Positions 49,471 through 61,428 of a stretch of 64,000 nt of DNA are shown piece after piece; the first letter of the stretch is position 1, and every line of letters begins with the position of its first letter. The DNA comes from Panax quinquefolius. Taxonomy: Eukaryota; Streptophyta; Magnoliopsida; Apiales; Araliaceae. Where the stretch lies: assembly GCA_020205615.1 (NCBI GenBank), contig CM035160.1:7857466-7921465 (forward strand). Direction: 5' to 3'. The position numbers and the translations under genes were made by a program. The notes under the pieces are model-generated. The model searched no databases. It was not told where the DNA came from and worked only from the letters and a program-made list of their open reading frames with translations.

Positions 49471-51884
49471 TGTGAGACCCAGTTTTTATCAATAAAGATT
49501 TAAATTTTGTTGAAATAATTTTTTAATATTATGGTGTGAATTTAAGATAATATTATAGTTGTGGGTAGTATTTATAAATTTTGCAAAAGTATGCAAGTGG
49601 TTATATTATATTCGATTGGTGGGGAATATTCTTGTTTAGCGAGGAATATTAAATCTAACGGCTCCATCATTGGTGGACCCCTACAATGTAATTATTGTCG
49701 GATTGAGAAAACGACAAAAATATTTTATTGAAATAACGGCGGAAGTTTTACCGTAGTTCTTGTTGAACTACTCGGTAGTAAAAATGCGATGTCGTGTGGT
49801 TGCATAATGTAGCACCTGCAGTATTGATTATCGATGCTTATGTGAGAAGTCACTCAGTTTGATTCCATTATTGTCGATTAATAATATGAATTATTATAGC
49901 GATAATGACGTTTTGTTTTATTCAGATTATTAACGTAATAAAATGTAAAACATCTTTTATATAAAATAGAATACTTTATTAAAGTTATTCTATAAATAGA
50001 ATATATTATATTTTATTATGCATAGTGTTGCATAGTGTTTTGCATAGTATTGCATAGTGTTTGCATAGTAAAATGTTTTATATAAATAGAATATATTATA
50101 TTTTATTTAAAAGATTTTTCTTTAAATATGGACCGTCGATTAAAGTAAATCAATCTGACCGTTCTTATGGATTAATTCTTATCATTCCATTTTCCTATAA
50201 ATAAAGCTCATTCCTTCATTATTTTCTTACGAATTCATTGAAACTCTGAGATAGAGAAATTATAGAGAGAAGCTATAGAGAGAAAATTATAGAAAGAAGA
50301 AGAGTATTACCTCGCTTTCTTCACTACTTCTATATTCAGTTCTTTTTTACGGTAAGGGGTGTTATTCTTTCTTCTTGAAGAGAACTTACATTATTCCATT
50401 CATTATTATTCGTTGGAATAACTTTGTAAAAAGTGGCATACCCTATACATAACTCAGTATACTGCAGCGTACCTATACTTGGTGAAATCCTTATGTTATT
50501 CCATTGCTTATTATTACTGTTGGAATAACTTTTGTATCGCCATTTACCTATACTTGGTGACATTCTTCTATTATTCTCATTGGAACATCCCATGCATGTG
50601 TTTTTACACCGACACAGTTCCGCTTTTATTATTCTGTTGGAACATCACATGCATGTGTTTTACACCCACCTGGTTCCGCCTTTTATCATTCTGTTGGAAT
50701 ATCCTATCTCATGTGTTTTACAGGATCCGGTTCCATCTTTATTATTCTCGCTGAACATCCCGTTGGTGTGAATTTCACCGACCGACTGGTTACTCATTAT
50801 TATTATTACATTGGAATAACCTGCCTGTCTGCAAGTACCGCATGCGTGGTGATTTCTTTTGTTATTCCATTCTTTATTATACCCAATTGGTTAAAACTTT
50901 GACTTCTATACTCCATGAAATTAGTAGAATATCCTTGATATTTGCGTTTCATCCAAAGATATCTTTCATGGAAATACTCTTACGATCATTCTTGAATTTT
51001 ACTCTGTAAACGATGATCGTGTTGACAATTTGGGCGTTAATAATTCATGGATTAAATAATTCTTGAACTTGTTTTATTGAATTATTATGTCATTGTCATC
51101 ATCCTCATGTTATATTATGTTATCTTTGGCTTACGTGCATAGATGAACTTAGTATGATTATGACCGAGGATCATTCGGTATAATCATGACTTGATATAAA
51201 TGATGTGACAAAAGTCCTCGATGGGTCAGTAATGCGATGATGGATAGTTTTTGTATGATTATGACCGGGGGTGATTCGGTATAGTCATGACCATTGATAA
51301 TTTGATGAAAATCCTTGATCGTGGTAATGCGGGATGATTAGATGTGGTGGTTTATTTATTAAAATTTGAGTATCGTGATAAAAATTGATGAAAACCTTTT
51401 TAAAACCTAAAAGATAGTAGATTTTATTCTCTACTTGACTCTTTTAATGGATTGCATATTCATCTGCAGTTTAACTGGTTGTCTATTGTATTTTATCAGT
51501 TTAACACTGTTGAAGGCTAATGATAATTTATTCTGCATTATCTTAGTCATAATATTTTTACTGGGCTAGTTGAGCTCACCCTTTCTTTCAATGTTCTCTT
51601 GAGAAATGAGAACATAAATTTGAGACGAAGTCGGGAAGCGGAGTAATGGTCCGGAGGATAGCATTAGTAGTCCTCACTATTCGTGAAATAGTGTGATAAT
51701 AGTTGTAATGAGGAATCCTTTTGAGTTTGTATAATATCTAGTAGACAATATTTGTATTCAAACTCACAGTTTATATCGTATTATACTGCGGCGAGTTAGG
51801 TTAATAAGTTGTATTTGAATTTATGTACCATGTAAGTGGCGACCCAAGATGGGTGACGTATACCTAATTTTGGGGGGCGTCACA
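49471..51884 (+). repeat. G3 3' LTR
   Basis: 2414 bp, preceded by the polypurine tract AAGGAGGGAGAT (49459-49470) and followed by ATGTA. Confidence 0.9.
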
Positions 51885-52102
51885 ATGTAAATATTTAACT
51901 TTTGTAAAGATTTGTTCGGTTATTCGGTTAACCCGAATAACCCAAAAGTAAAACCCGTACAAGCTAACCGAAAACCGTAACAAAATTCGGATATAACCGA
52001 AATGTTAAAAATAACCGAATTAGCAGAAAATTTTGGTTAAATTATTTCGGTTCGGTTCGGTTTTTCGGTTATATCCGTTTTTTGCTCAGTCCTAGTTGGA
52101 AC

Positions 52103-53571
52103 ATCACATCACATGCGTTTTACGTCGGACTGGTTAAAATCTTTATTATTATTCGTTGGAATATACTTGTCGGTCGTTTTACGCTGACACAGTTCCATTA
52201 TTTATTATTCTCGGCCGGAATATCCTGTTTTTGTGCGTTCTGGCGGACCGGATTCCATTATTTATTATTCGTCGAATATCCTCGTACGTGCATTTACGCC
52301 GGACTGGTTCCATTATTTATTATTACATTGGGAATAACATGCGTGCGAATCTATCACACGCGTGGTGAGTCCTTCATTATTCCATTCTTTATTATTACAT
52401 TGGAATAACTTTTTCACATGTGGATTACCACGTACGTGGTGAATGATCCTTCGTATTCATTCCTTATTAAATTGTGGAAATGATCTCATCACGTGGATTA
52501 CCGCATGGCGGATGAAAATCCATTCTTTGTTTCATATATTCTATTATACTCGGTTGGTTAAAGTTTTGGCTTCTATACTCCATGAAATTAGTGGAATATC
52601 CTTGATATTTAAGCTTCATCCAATATCTTTTCATGGAAATATTCTTTTGAGCATTCTTGAATTTTACTACTCTGAAAGAAGTATCGTGTTGACAATTTGG
52701 GCGTTATTAGTTCCCGAATAAATTAATTCTTGAACTTGTTTTATTGAATTCTTATATCATTGTCATCATCCTCATGTTTATATTTTTTTGAAAGACATCC
52801 GTAGCACCGTAGTGCGTAGATGGACTTGGTATGATTATGATCGAGATTATTCTGTTGTAATCATGGCCGTAAATGTTACAAATGATGTGGTAAAAGTTCT
52901 CGTTGGCACATAGTGCATTGATGGATGATTGTTGGCATGATCATGACCATTAATGAATACACAAAATATTCTTGGCCATGAATGCATGGATAATTGTGGT
53001 CGTTGATACTAAAGAATATCCTTGGCCGTAGTCATGCGGGGTGATTCGATGATGTGGATTATTTATTAAACCGAGTCTAGCGATAAAAGTGATGAAAAAC
53101 CTTTTAAATCATAAAAGATAGTAGATTTTATTCTCTACTCGACTCTTTTAATGGATTGCTTGTTCATTCATTGCAGCTAAACTTGATGTCTATTATATTT
53201 TATCGGTTTAACATTGTTGGAGACTAATGATAATTTATTCTGCATTATCTTAGTCATAATATTTCTTCTTGGGCTAGTTGAGCTCACCCTTTCTTTTCAC
53301 CTGTTTCTCTTGAAATAAGAATATAAATTTGGGACGAGTCGAGGAACGGAGTGATGGACCAGATGATAGTATTAGTAGTCCTCACTATTCTGTTAAATAG
53401 TGTGACAATAAATGTAATGAAGACTTATTCTGAGAGTGGATATTGTCTAGAAGACTTTTTGTATTAAAACTCGTAGCTCTCTTGTTGTATATTAAAGATT
53501 GTATTTGTATTCTGTACCATGTATTTGGCGACTCAGAATAGGTGATGTATACCTATTTTGGGGGCGTCACA
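52103..53571 (+). repeat. G5 5' LTR, second part
   Basis: Resumes at ACATCACATC with the ~60-bp repeats and runs through U5 to GGGCGTCACA. The final ~170 bp share with the 3' LTR a distinct subfamily version (GCGACTCAGAATAGGTGATG) not found in the other elements. Confidence 0.85.
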
Positions 53572-53680
53572 GATAGCTTCACTGTTGGTGATAGATATAC
53601 TTTGAAAAAACATTGCTGAGTTATTTTTTGATAGGTTATGTTGCTAGTATATATATATATATATAGGCTAACTGATTAGA
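53572..53680 (+). other. 109-bp copy of the 3' flank in place of the primer-binding site
   Basis: Identical, including a 17-bp TA tract, to 60765-60873, the host DNA just outside the 3' LTR, beginning with the target duplication GATAG. It replaces the primer site and about 130 bp of leader. The element sequence resumes in an AT-rich stretch (GAGATATATATATG, about 53679-53692) similar to the leader of G1. Confidence 0.85.
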
Positions 53681-53733
53681 GATATATATATGTGATATAT
53701 TATTTAACCCTTGTTTTGTGGCAGTATCTGAAA

Positions 53734-54925
53734 ATGACATCCGAGAATGTTGAGAATAACAATGGAGCACAGGAGACCGTTGAGTCTTCACATATCAATA
53801 ATCAACGCTGCAAACAACACTGACCAAATGATGAATGATGGAATGTTCAGAGACTTTATCACGATTCAATGCGACATCGGTGAGAGGCTCCTCATGTCCA
53901 AAATGTAGGTGGAAACACTTGAAAACTCTCGGATGGTCACCGCTAAACAGTTCAAGGAGCTGGGATCACTGGAGTTTATTGGAGAGCCAAAATCACTTAA
54001 GGCGGAAGCATGGATAAAACAGATCACCAAGATATTTGATGTCTTGGGATGCTCCGAGGAGCAAAAGGTTCCCTTTGCCACTTTTATGTTGCGAGGAGGG
54101 CGTATTCTTGGTGGGAATCGGTAAAAGCGTACTCGACTTTTTGCCGCATGAAGATGACTTGGGAGAAGTTTCAAGAATTGTTCAACGACAAGTACTTTCC
54201 GAAAGTATTCGTCACAAAAAGAAGTAGAATTCATCAAGTTTGAGCAAAACAACATGGCCAAGTATCGCGATCTGAAGCCAAGTTTGCCGAGTTGTCCGGT
54301 TTAACGTCCCATTTGGTTGATAATGAGGATAGAATGACGCGAATGTTTTTAAGAGGTTTGAAACCGGGATATCGTCGATATCTTATTTCTCATAAACTAT
54401 GTTTGTATTCGGATGTTGTAAATAGGGCTCGATTATTGGAGCGCGATAACGAGTCAACGCAATTAAAAGAGAGCGGTACGTGCAAAAATGATAATACTAG
54501 TGAGAAGCGATCATCGAAGCGGTGACAACAAACGTGGAGGAATCAACGGGCGAAATGGTAATCATTTCGATGGTAATCGAGGCGAAACAATAAGAATGGA
54601 CATTTCGAAAGAGGAGATTCAACAATGATGGAAAGAGTCGGCACCAAAGACCCATTGTTAAGGAAGGAGAACGACCATCTATCATATGCTTCAAATGCGG
54701 AGGGAGGGACACATCGGTCCAAACTACGCGATGCCATCAAAGCGTGTTATAATTGTGGAAGAGGTCACTAGCTTGGATTTTGTCGTTCACCAAAAACAAG
54801 TTCAATTAGGATTGAGGCACCAAAGGCCGTCCCGAAAAAGTCAAAGCCGGTAGTCTGAGGAAGAGCGTTTGTAGTTACCTCCCAGCAAGGAACCCGAACG
54901 AGGTCATCACGGGTAAACTTATCAT
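53734..54925 (+). pseudogene. G5 gag, frameshifted
   Basis: The ATG at 53734 begins MTSENVENNNGAQETVESS. The first part lacks some of the Asn-rich segment seen in G1. Capsid motifs are TAKQFKELGSLEFIGEPKSL, KIFDVLGCSEEQKVPFATFM, LFNDKYFPK, SHLVDNEDRMTRMFLRGLKP and CLYSDVVNRARLLERDNEST, in several frames between 53930 and 54470. Zinc knuckle 1 is damaged and knuckle 2 (about 54745-54783) is one codon short (CYNCGRGH). At least five changes of frame are needed. Confidence 0.8.
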
Positions 54926-57900
54926 AAACTCTAGCGAAGTCTATACCTTATTTGATCTGGGTTCTACCCATTCTTCTATTTCTCCTACTTGCGCTCAACG
55001 ATTAAATTTGACTCAGGAGAAATTAGACTTTGACTTATCTGTGGAAACTCCGTTGGGAGAAACCTTCATTACATCCACTTTGTTTATAAGTCTTGTTTAG
55101 TTCAAATCGGTACCCTCACATTACACAATCGATCTTATTTCATTGAAAATACTTGCATTTTGATGTGATTACAGGGATTGATTGGTTAACTACTCATCAT
55201 GCAAAAATTGATTGTTTTGTAAGGTTGTTAGCTTTCATATTCTAATCAACCTATTATGCGAATTTAAGCAACCAAACCATTAAAATCAATCACTTTGTCG
55301 TCTCAAGCAATAAAACTATTCGTTTATTGAAAAAGCGGATGTCGAAGCTTTCTTAGCTCATGTCACGGATCTAAACAAAAATACGTCGGTTTTGAATGAT
55401 ATTTCTATTGTTAATAAATTTCTGACGTATTCCCGAAAACTTCCGGCCTACTTCCGGGCGTGAAATTGAATTTTGTATCGACCTTGAACCCGATCTGAAA
55501 CCCATTTCAAAAGCCCCATATTGAATGGCTCTATTGAACTTGAGGAGTTAAAGACCCAATGCGAGGAATTGTTAGACATTGGCTTTATTAGTCCTAGTAC
55601 TTCTCCTTGGGGTGCTCTGTTACATTCGTGAAGAAGAAAGATGGGAGTATCGACTTTGTATTGATTATCGGGAGTTGAATCATGTCACCATCAAAAATAG
55701 GTACCCATTGCCCGCGTATTGATGACTGTTTGACCCGGTTGCAAAGCGCCAAATTCTTTTCAAAGATTGATCTTCGTTAGGATATCACCAATTGAAGATT
55801 AAGAACCAGATGACATTCCAAAGCGACTTTCGAAACTTCGATGCGAGCATTATGAATTCTAGTCGTGTCTTTTGGATTGACTAATTCTCCTGCTTTCATG
55901 GATATGATGAGCCGAGTATTCAAGAATATTTGGATCACTTTGTGGTCGTCTTTATTGATGACATCCTTATTTATTCAAAAAGTTGTGAAGATCATGAAAG
56001 CAACACTTGAGGTGATACTTCAAAAGCTTCGTGAATATAAGCTTTATGTCGAGTTGAAGAAATGCGAGTTACGGCTTGAGGAAGTAGCATTTCTTGGGCA
56101 CGTGGTATCAAGTCATGGAATATTTGTTGACCCAAAGAAAGATTGAAGCTATTCAAAGTCGGAGCAACCTAAATCGATGAATCAAGTCATAGCTTTTTCG
56201 GTTTAGTTTGGTTATTATCGGAGATTCGTGGAAGGATTTTCTCGAATCGCTACTCCATTAACTCACGGTGACTCGGAAAGATCTGAAATTCGGTTGGAGC
56301 GAGGAATGTGAGAAGTGTTTTCAAGAACTTAGAGGAGACTCATTTCACACTGTTCGACACAATACCATCCTCGGCTCGGAGGATTTGTCATCTACGGTGA
56401 TGCTTGAGCGAAAGGGTTGGGATGTGTTCTCATGCAACATGGGAAAGTCATAGCTTTATGCCTCACGACAACTTCGAAAGAATATGAGAGGAATTATCCC
56501 ACTCATGATCTAGAGTTAGCGGCGATCGTTTACACTAAAGATTTGGAGGCATTACTTGTATGGGGAGAAAGTGGAGATCTTCTGGATCATAAAAGCCTCA
56601 AATATTTCTTCACTCAAAAGAACTTCGATATCTGACAATGACGTTGGCTTGAGCTGTTGAAAGATTATGATCATACCATCCAATACCATCCTGGAAAAGC
56701 GAGCGTGGTAGGCGTAGCGTTGAGTAGAAGATCATATATATCTTGAATGCGAGTGCAATATTGTCAACGTATGAGGCCCATTTTGTATGACTTGCAAATG
56801 ATGGAGATATAGATAAAGACTCGGGGACCCACGTGATGATGGCGAATAAACGAGTAGAACAGACTTTAATTGATAAAATTAAAGCTACTCGAGTTCTGAA
56901 TCCGGAGTGATCGTATGAGGAAGAAAGTGCGAGAAGGTGCTATCTTGGAAGCAAGAATTGATGAAGAAGGAATACTTGAGTCAACTTCGGACTTTGTGTT
57001 CTAACGACCACGATTTAAAGTATAAAATCATGATGGAGGCGCCAACACACCGTTTGCAATCCATCTAGGAGTACTAAAATGTATCGTGATCTTCGTCATA
57101 CATTTTGGTGGAGCAATATGAAGAGAGAGATAAGCATTTGTTTATCTCGAGATGTCTAACTTGTCAATAACGAGTCAAGGCGGAACATCAAGTACCAAAA
57201 ATCCATTTACAACCACTTGAAATTCCGAATGGAAGTGGGAGCACATTACCATAGATTTAGATTCTCGGGTCTTCCCAAGGTTTATCAAGCGTAGATGCGA
57301 TTTGGGTCATTGTTGATAGATTGACCAAGTCTGCTCATTTCTTCTGAAATCTGAAACTTATACACTTGAGCGTCTTTTACGTATGTACATAAATGAGATT
57401 GTAAGATTGCATGGTATGTCGGTATCCATAGTTTCGATCGAGACCCAAGATTCACTTCAAGATTTTGGGTTAGTTTGCAAAAAGCTATGGACACGGATTT
57501 GATTTAGCTCGGCATATCATCCTCGAGACGAGACGGGCGTCGGAGAGGACTTATTCAAACTCTTGAAAATCTATTAAGACTACGTGTCCTTGACTTGAGG
57601 AAGTTGGGACAAGTTCTTACCATTGGTGGAGTTTTCCTACAACAACAGCCTATCAAGCAAGTATTGGCGTGGCTCCATTCAAGCGTTGTATGGAAGAAAG
57701 TGCCGTTCTCGATATCTTTGGGATGAGGTGGGTGAAGCAAAGTTGTTGGGGCCGGGAGTTGATGCGTATGACTACGGAAAAGATTGAAACGATCCGATGA
57801 ACGTATAAAAATCTCACAAGATCGACAAAAGAGTTATCTTGATCTTCATCGAAAGGGCGTGGAATTCGATATAAGAGATCATGTGTTATTACGTGTTGCT

Positions 57901-58290
57901 CCATGGAAAGGAGTTACGAGATTTGGAAAGAGAGGAAAACTCACTCCTCGATTCATCGGTCCATTTTAATCCTCGATCGAGTAGGAACGTGGCTATAGAC
58001 TCACTTTTACATTGAAGTATATCTCGTGTTCATAACGTTTTTCACATATCCATGTTACGTAAATATGTGGAAGACCCAAACCACATTATTGAGTTAGAAG
58101 CCGGACGAAAATAGCGGAAGATTTGGCGTATGAAGAAGTTCTGTTCAAATCTTGGATAAGAAGGAACATATTCTACGCCTCGAGGTTATACCTCAAGTCA
58201 AAGTTTTGTGGAGAAACCACGATGTTGAGAAATGACACAGGAGTTAGAATCAAATGATGTCAATGTATCCTTACCTCTTCGATATACCAG
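54926..58290 (+). pseudogene. G5 pol with protease, reverse transcriptase, RNase H, integrase and chromodomain; frameshifted
   Basis: Domain order as in G2. The protease region spans about 54945-55370, with the active site again altered to FDLGSTHSS. Reverse transcriptase spans about 55620-56150, with [21 protein letters not shown] and catalytic FIDD (55951-55962). RNase H spans about 56260-56720, with [12 protein letters not shown]. Integrase runs from the Cys pair region (about 57150) through [14 protein letters not shown] (near 57300) to ALYGRKCRS. The C-terminus LTPRFIGPF lies at about 57939-57966, followed by RVHNVFH-type sequence and a chromodomain near 58190-58250. Frame breaks occur roughly every 100-300 bp. 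A short polypurine tract (about 58325-58333) precedes the 3' LTR. Confidence 0.85.
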
Positions 58291-58333
58291 TTACGTACCC
58301 TAATTTCAAGGGCGAAATTTCATAATGGGAGGT

Positions 58334-60764
58334 TGTAAGACCCCAACTTTTTGAATAAAGATGAATTTTCTATAAATATTATTTTTGAATATTATGGAGT
58401 GAAATTGATATAATGTTATAGTTGTGGGTAATATTTATAAATTTTGCAAAGTACGCAAGTTATATAATATTCGATTGGTGGGGAATATTCGTTTTAACGA
58501 GGAAATATTAGTGCAGCGGCACAATCATTGGTGGACCCCAACAAAAATTATTATTTGATTGAGAAAACGACAAAATATTTTATTGAAAATAACGGCGGAA
58601 AGTTTTACCATTAATCTTGTTGAACTACTCATTAGTAAAAGTACGATGTCTACTGCGTGGTTGCGTAGTAGCACTTATTGGTATTGATTATTGATACTTA
58701 TGTGATAAGTCACCAGTTTTGTTTTATTTGTATTATTAATGTAATAAAAGCGTAAAAGCTTTTATATAAAATGAATACTTTTATAAAGTTGTTCGTTTTA
58801 TTAAAGCTAATAGTAAAATCTTTTTATATAAAACAAAATACTTTTGTAAAGTTATACATTTTATTAGACAATAATTAGAATATATTATATTTTATTATGC
58901 ATAGTGTTTTGCGTAGTAAAATCTTTTATAAAGTTATTCGTTTTATTAGATTATAAATAGAATATTATATTTTATATAAAAGATTTTGCTTTAAATATGG
59001 ATAGTCGATTAAAGTAAATCAATACTGACCCGTTCATGAGTTAGTTCTTATCTACGATCCATTTTTCATAAATAGAAGCTCATTCCTTCATTATTTCTTA
59101 CGAATTCATTGAACCACTCTAGAGATAAACTATAGAAAGAAAGAAGAAAAGTATCTCGCTACTTCATTTCTTTCATATCCGATTACTCTTCTTCTTAAGG
59201 TAGAGAATATTATTTATTGTACTCGTAAGTAAGGGTATTATTTCTTTTGTATTCTTGAAGAGAACTTACATTATTCCATTTTTATTATTACATTGGAATA
59301 ACTTGTATCTGTGAAACTACCTATACTTGGTGACATTCTTCTATTATTAAAAGTCTTTCTTATTACATTGGAACATCACGTGCAATGCGTTTCTGCCGGG
59401 ACTGGTTCCGTCTTTATTATTATTACATTGGAATATCACATGCATCGCGTTTGTGCCGGGACTGGTTCCATTATTTATTATTACAGCCGGAATATCACAT
59501 GCAATGCGTTTACTGTGGGACTGGTTCCCATTATTTATTATTACATTGGGAATAACTTGTTTTCATGCGATCTATCGCACGCATGGTGAATCCTACATTA
59601 TTCCATTCTTTATTATTACTCGTTGGAATAACTTTTACTATGTGGATTACCACACGCACGGTGAATGATCGTTCGTGATTCATTCCTTATTAAATTGTGG
59701 AAATGATCATCTACGTGGATTCTGCATGGCGGCGAAAATCCATTTACGCTTTCATATATTCTATTATACTCGGTTAGTTAAAGTTTTAGCTTCATACTCC
59801 ATGAAATTAGTGGAATATCCTTGATATTTAAGGCTTCATCCGATATGAGCATTCTTGAATTTTACTCTACAAAGAAGTATCATGTTGACAATTTGGGCGT
59901 TATTAGTTCTGAATAAATTAATACTTGAACTTGTTTTATTGAATTCTTATATCATTGTCATCATCCTCGTATTTTATATTTTTTGAAAGACATCTGGCAC
60001 ATGTAGTGCGTAGATGGACTTGGTATGATTATGATCGAGGATTATTCGGTTATAATCATGGCCAGTAATGTTACAAATGATGTGGTAAAAGTTCTCATTG
60101 GCCCGTAGTGCATTGATGGGCGAGTTGTTGGCATGATCATGACCATTAATGAATACACAAATATTCTTGGCCCGTAGTGCGTGGATAATTGTGGTCGTTG
60201 ATACTAAAAGAATATCCTTGGCCGTAGTAGTGTATGGGTGATTCGATGATGTGGATTATTTATTAAACTGAGTCCCAGCGATAAAAGTGACGAAAAACCT
60301 TTTAAATCATAAAAGATAGTAGATTTTATTCTCTACTTGACTATTTTAATTGATTGCTTGTTCCGCTGAAGTTAAACTTGATGTTTGTTATATTGTATCA
60401 GTTTAACACTGTTTAAGGCTAATGATAGTTTATTCTGCATTATTTTAGTCATAATATTTCTTCTTGGGCTAGTTGAGCTCACCCTTTCTTTCATTTGTTC
60501 TCTTTGAAATGAGAATATAAATTTGGGACGAGTCGGGAGCGGGTGATGGACCCGGATGATAGTATTAGTAGTCCCTCACTATTACATTAAATAGTGTGAC
60601 AATAAATGTAATGAAGACTTATTACGAGAGTGGATATTATGCAGAAGACTTTTTATTAAAACCTCGTAGCTCTCTTGTTGTATATTAAAGATTGTATTTG
60701 TATTCTGTACCATGTATTTGGCGACTCAGAATAGGTGATGTATACCTATTTTGGGGGCGTCACA
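58334..60764 (+). repeat. G5 3' LTR
   Basis: 2431 bp, TGTAAGACCCC to GGGCGTCACA, followed by the GATAG duplication. Confidence 0.9.
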
Positions 60765-61428
60765 GATAGCTTCACTGTTGGTGATAGATATACTTTGAAA
60801 AAACATTGCTGAGTTATTTTTTGATAGGTTATGTTGCTAGTATATATATATATATATAGGCTAACTGATTAGATATATATATATATATATATATATTACC
60901 GTTTCTTGTATTATATATATTATATATATATATAACTGTGTCTATTCTAGTATTATATATATATATATATATAAACAATAAATTTTATATATATATTTTA
61001 TTGTTTATACACGGCTTAATTTTGAGTTTGAGTAAGAGAAGATTAGAAGTTGTTTCTGAGTCATTCAACTATTTCAAGTGCTGATTAGTTGGGTGAAGAG
61101 TCGTTGAATACTAGAGTAGGATTTAAATCGGTGACCTTAAGCTTTGAAAAAGTTCTCCGATGGTGAAATTTCTACTTAAGGACGATTACCTTTGCGCGCC
61201 TCGCTTTCAACATAATTCGATAAGTCAAATTTCTGTCATTCTTTTATTTGATAGTTGAATCCTATTTTATTCGTATTTATCCAACAATCTTAAGTAGAAA
61301 TTTTGGATTCTTATATTTTCATATATTTGTTAAGAAAACAAGTACGAACTTAGAAAACAACTTATAAAGTGATTAGTACTTGCTGTTTCTAATACTTAGT
61401 GAAGGTGAAAATGAGAACAAAATTATTT
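60765..61428. other. 3' flank of G5, TA-rich
   Basis: Begins with GATAG. A cluster of (TA)n tracts covers about 60841-61010. The rest (61020-61428) has no recognised gene; it is vaguely like retrotransposon LTR sequence but I cannot place it. Confidence 0.5.

Larger units (their letters stand above)
42686..51884 (+). mobile_element. Non-autonomous Gypsy element G3 (gag-protease, no pol)
   Basis: TGTGAGACCCC to GGGCGTCACA, with a perfect ATGTA duplication (42681-42685 and 51885-51889). LTRs are 42686-45103 and 49471-51884. The internal region holds a primer site, gag and protease, then about 1.2 kb of non-coding spacer and about 1 kb of repeats of LTR type in place of reverse transcriptase, RNase H and integrase. 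It would need enzymes from a G2/G5-like partner. The LTRs are nearly identical in AT-rich stretches, so insertion is recent. Confidence 0.9.
40550..52094. mobile_element. hAT-like non-autonomous DNA element holding Gypsy G3
   Basis: The left end TAGTAGTGAGCATTC and the right end, reverse-complemented, TAGGACTGAGCAAAAAAC share a terminal TAG-A-TGAGCA pattern. Both ends carry repeated AACCGAA motifs (TATAACCGAA, and CGGTTCGGTT on the other strand), a common plant hAT end type. An 8-bp target duplication fits with one base lost: (T)GCTGAAC at 40542-40549 and GTTGGAAC at 52095-52102. Without G3 it is about 2.3 kb. No transposase is readable. On the minus strand 42361-42680 is CT-rich and resembles a 5' untranslated exon. 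Confidence 0.65.
39478..60764 (+). mobile_element. Ty3/Gypsy chromovirus G5, full coding set but frameshifted, 5' LTR split by a hAT-like element
   Basis: It starts TAGAAGACCC (TGTAAGACCC in its 3' LTR), ends GGGCGTCACA and is flanked by GATAG (39473-39477 and 60765-60769). The order is 5' LTR in two parts, a 109-bp stretch copied from the 3' flank in place of the primer site, gag, pol with chromodomain, 3' LTR. Removing the hAT nest leaves about 9.7 kb. It lies downstream of LPA1-like exon 2 in the same orientation. Confidence 0.85.

Noticed and set aside
53572..60769. G5 as two separate elements (a solo LTR at the left and a second element at the right)
   Set aside because: The GATAG duplication at 39473 and 60765 and the shared subfamily LTR ends favour one element; the second GATAG at 53572 is part of the copied flank.
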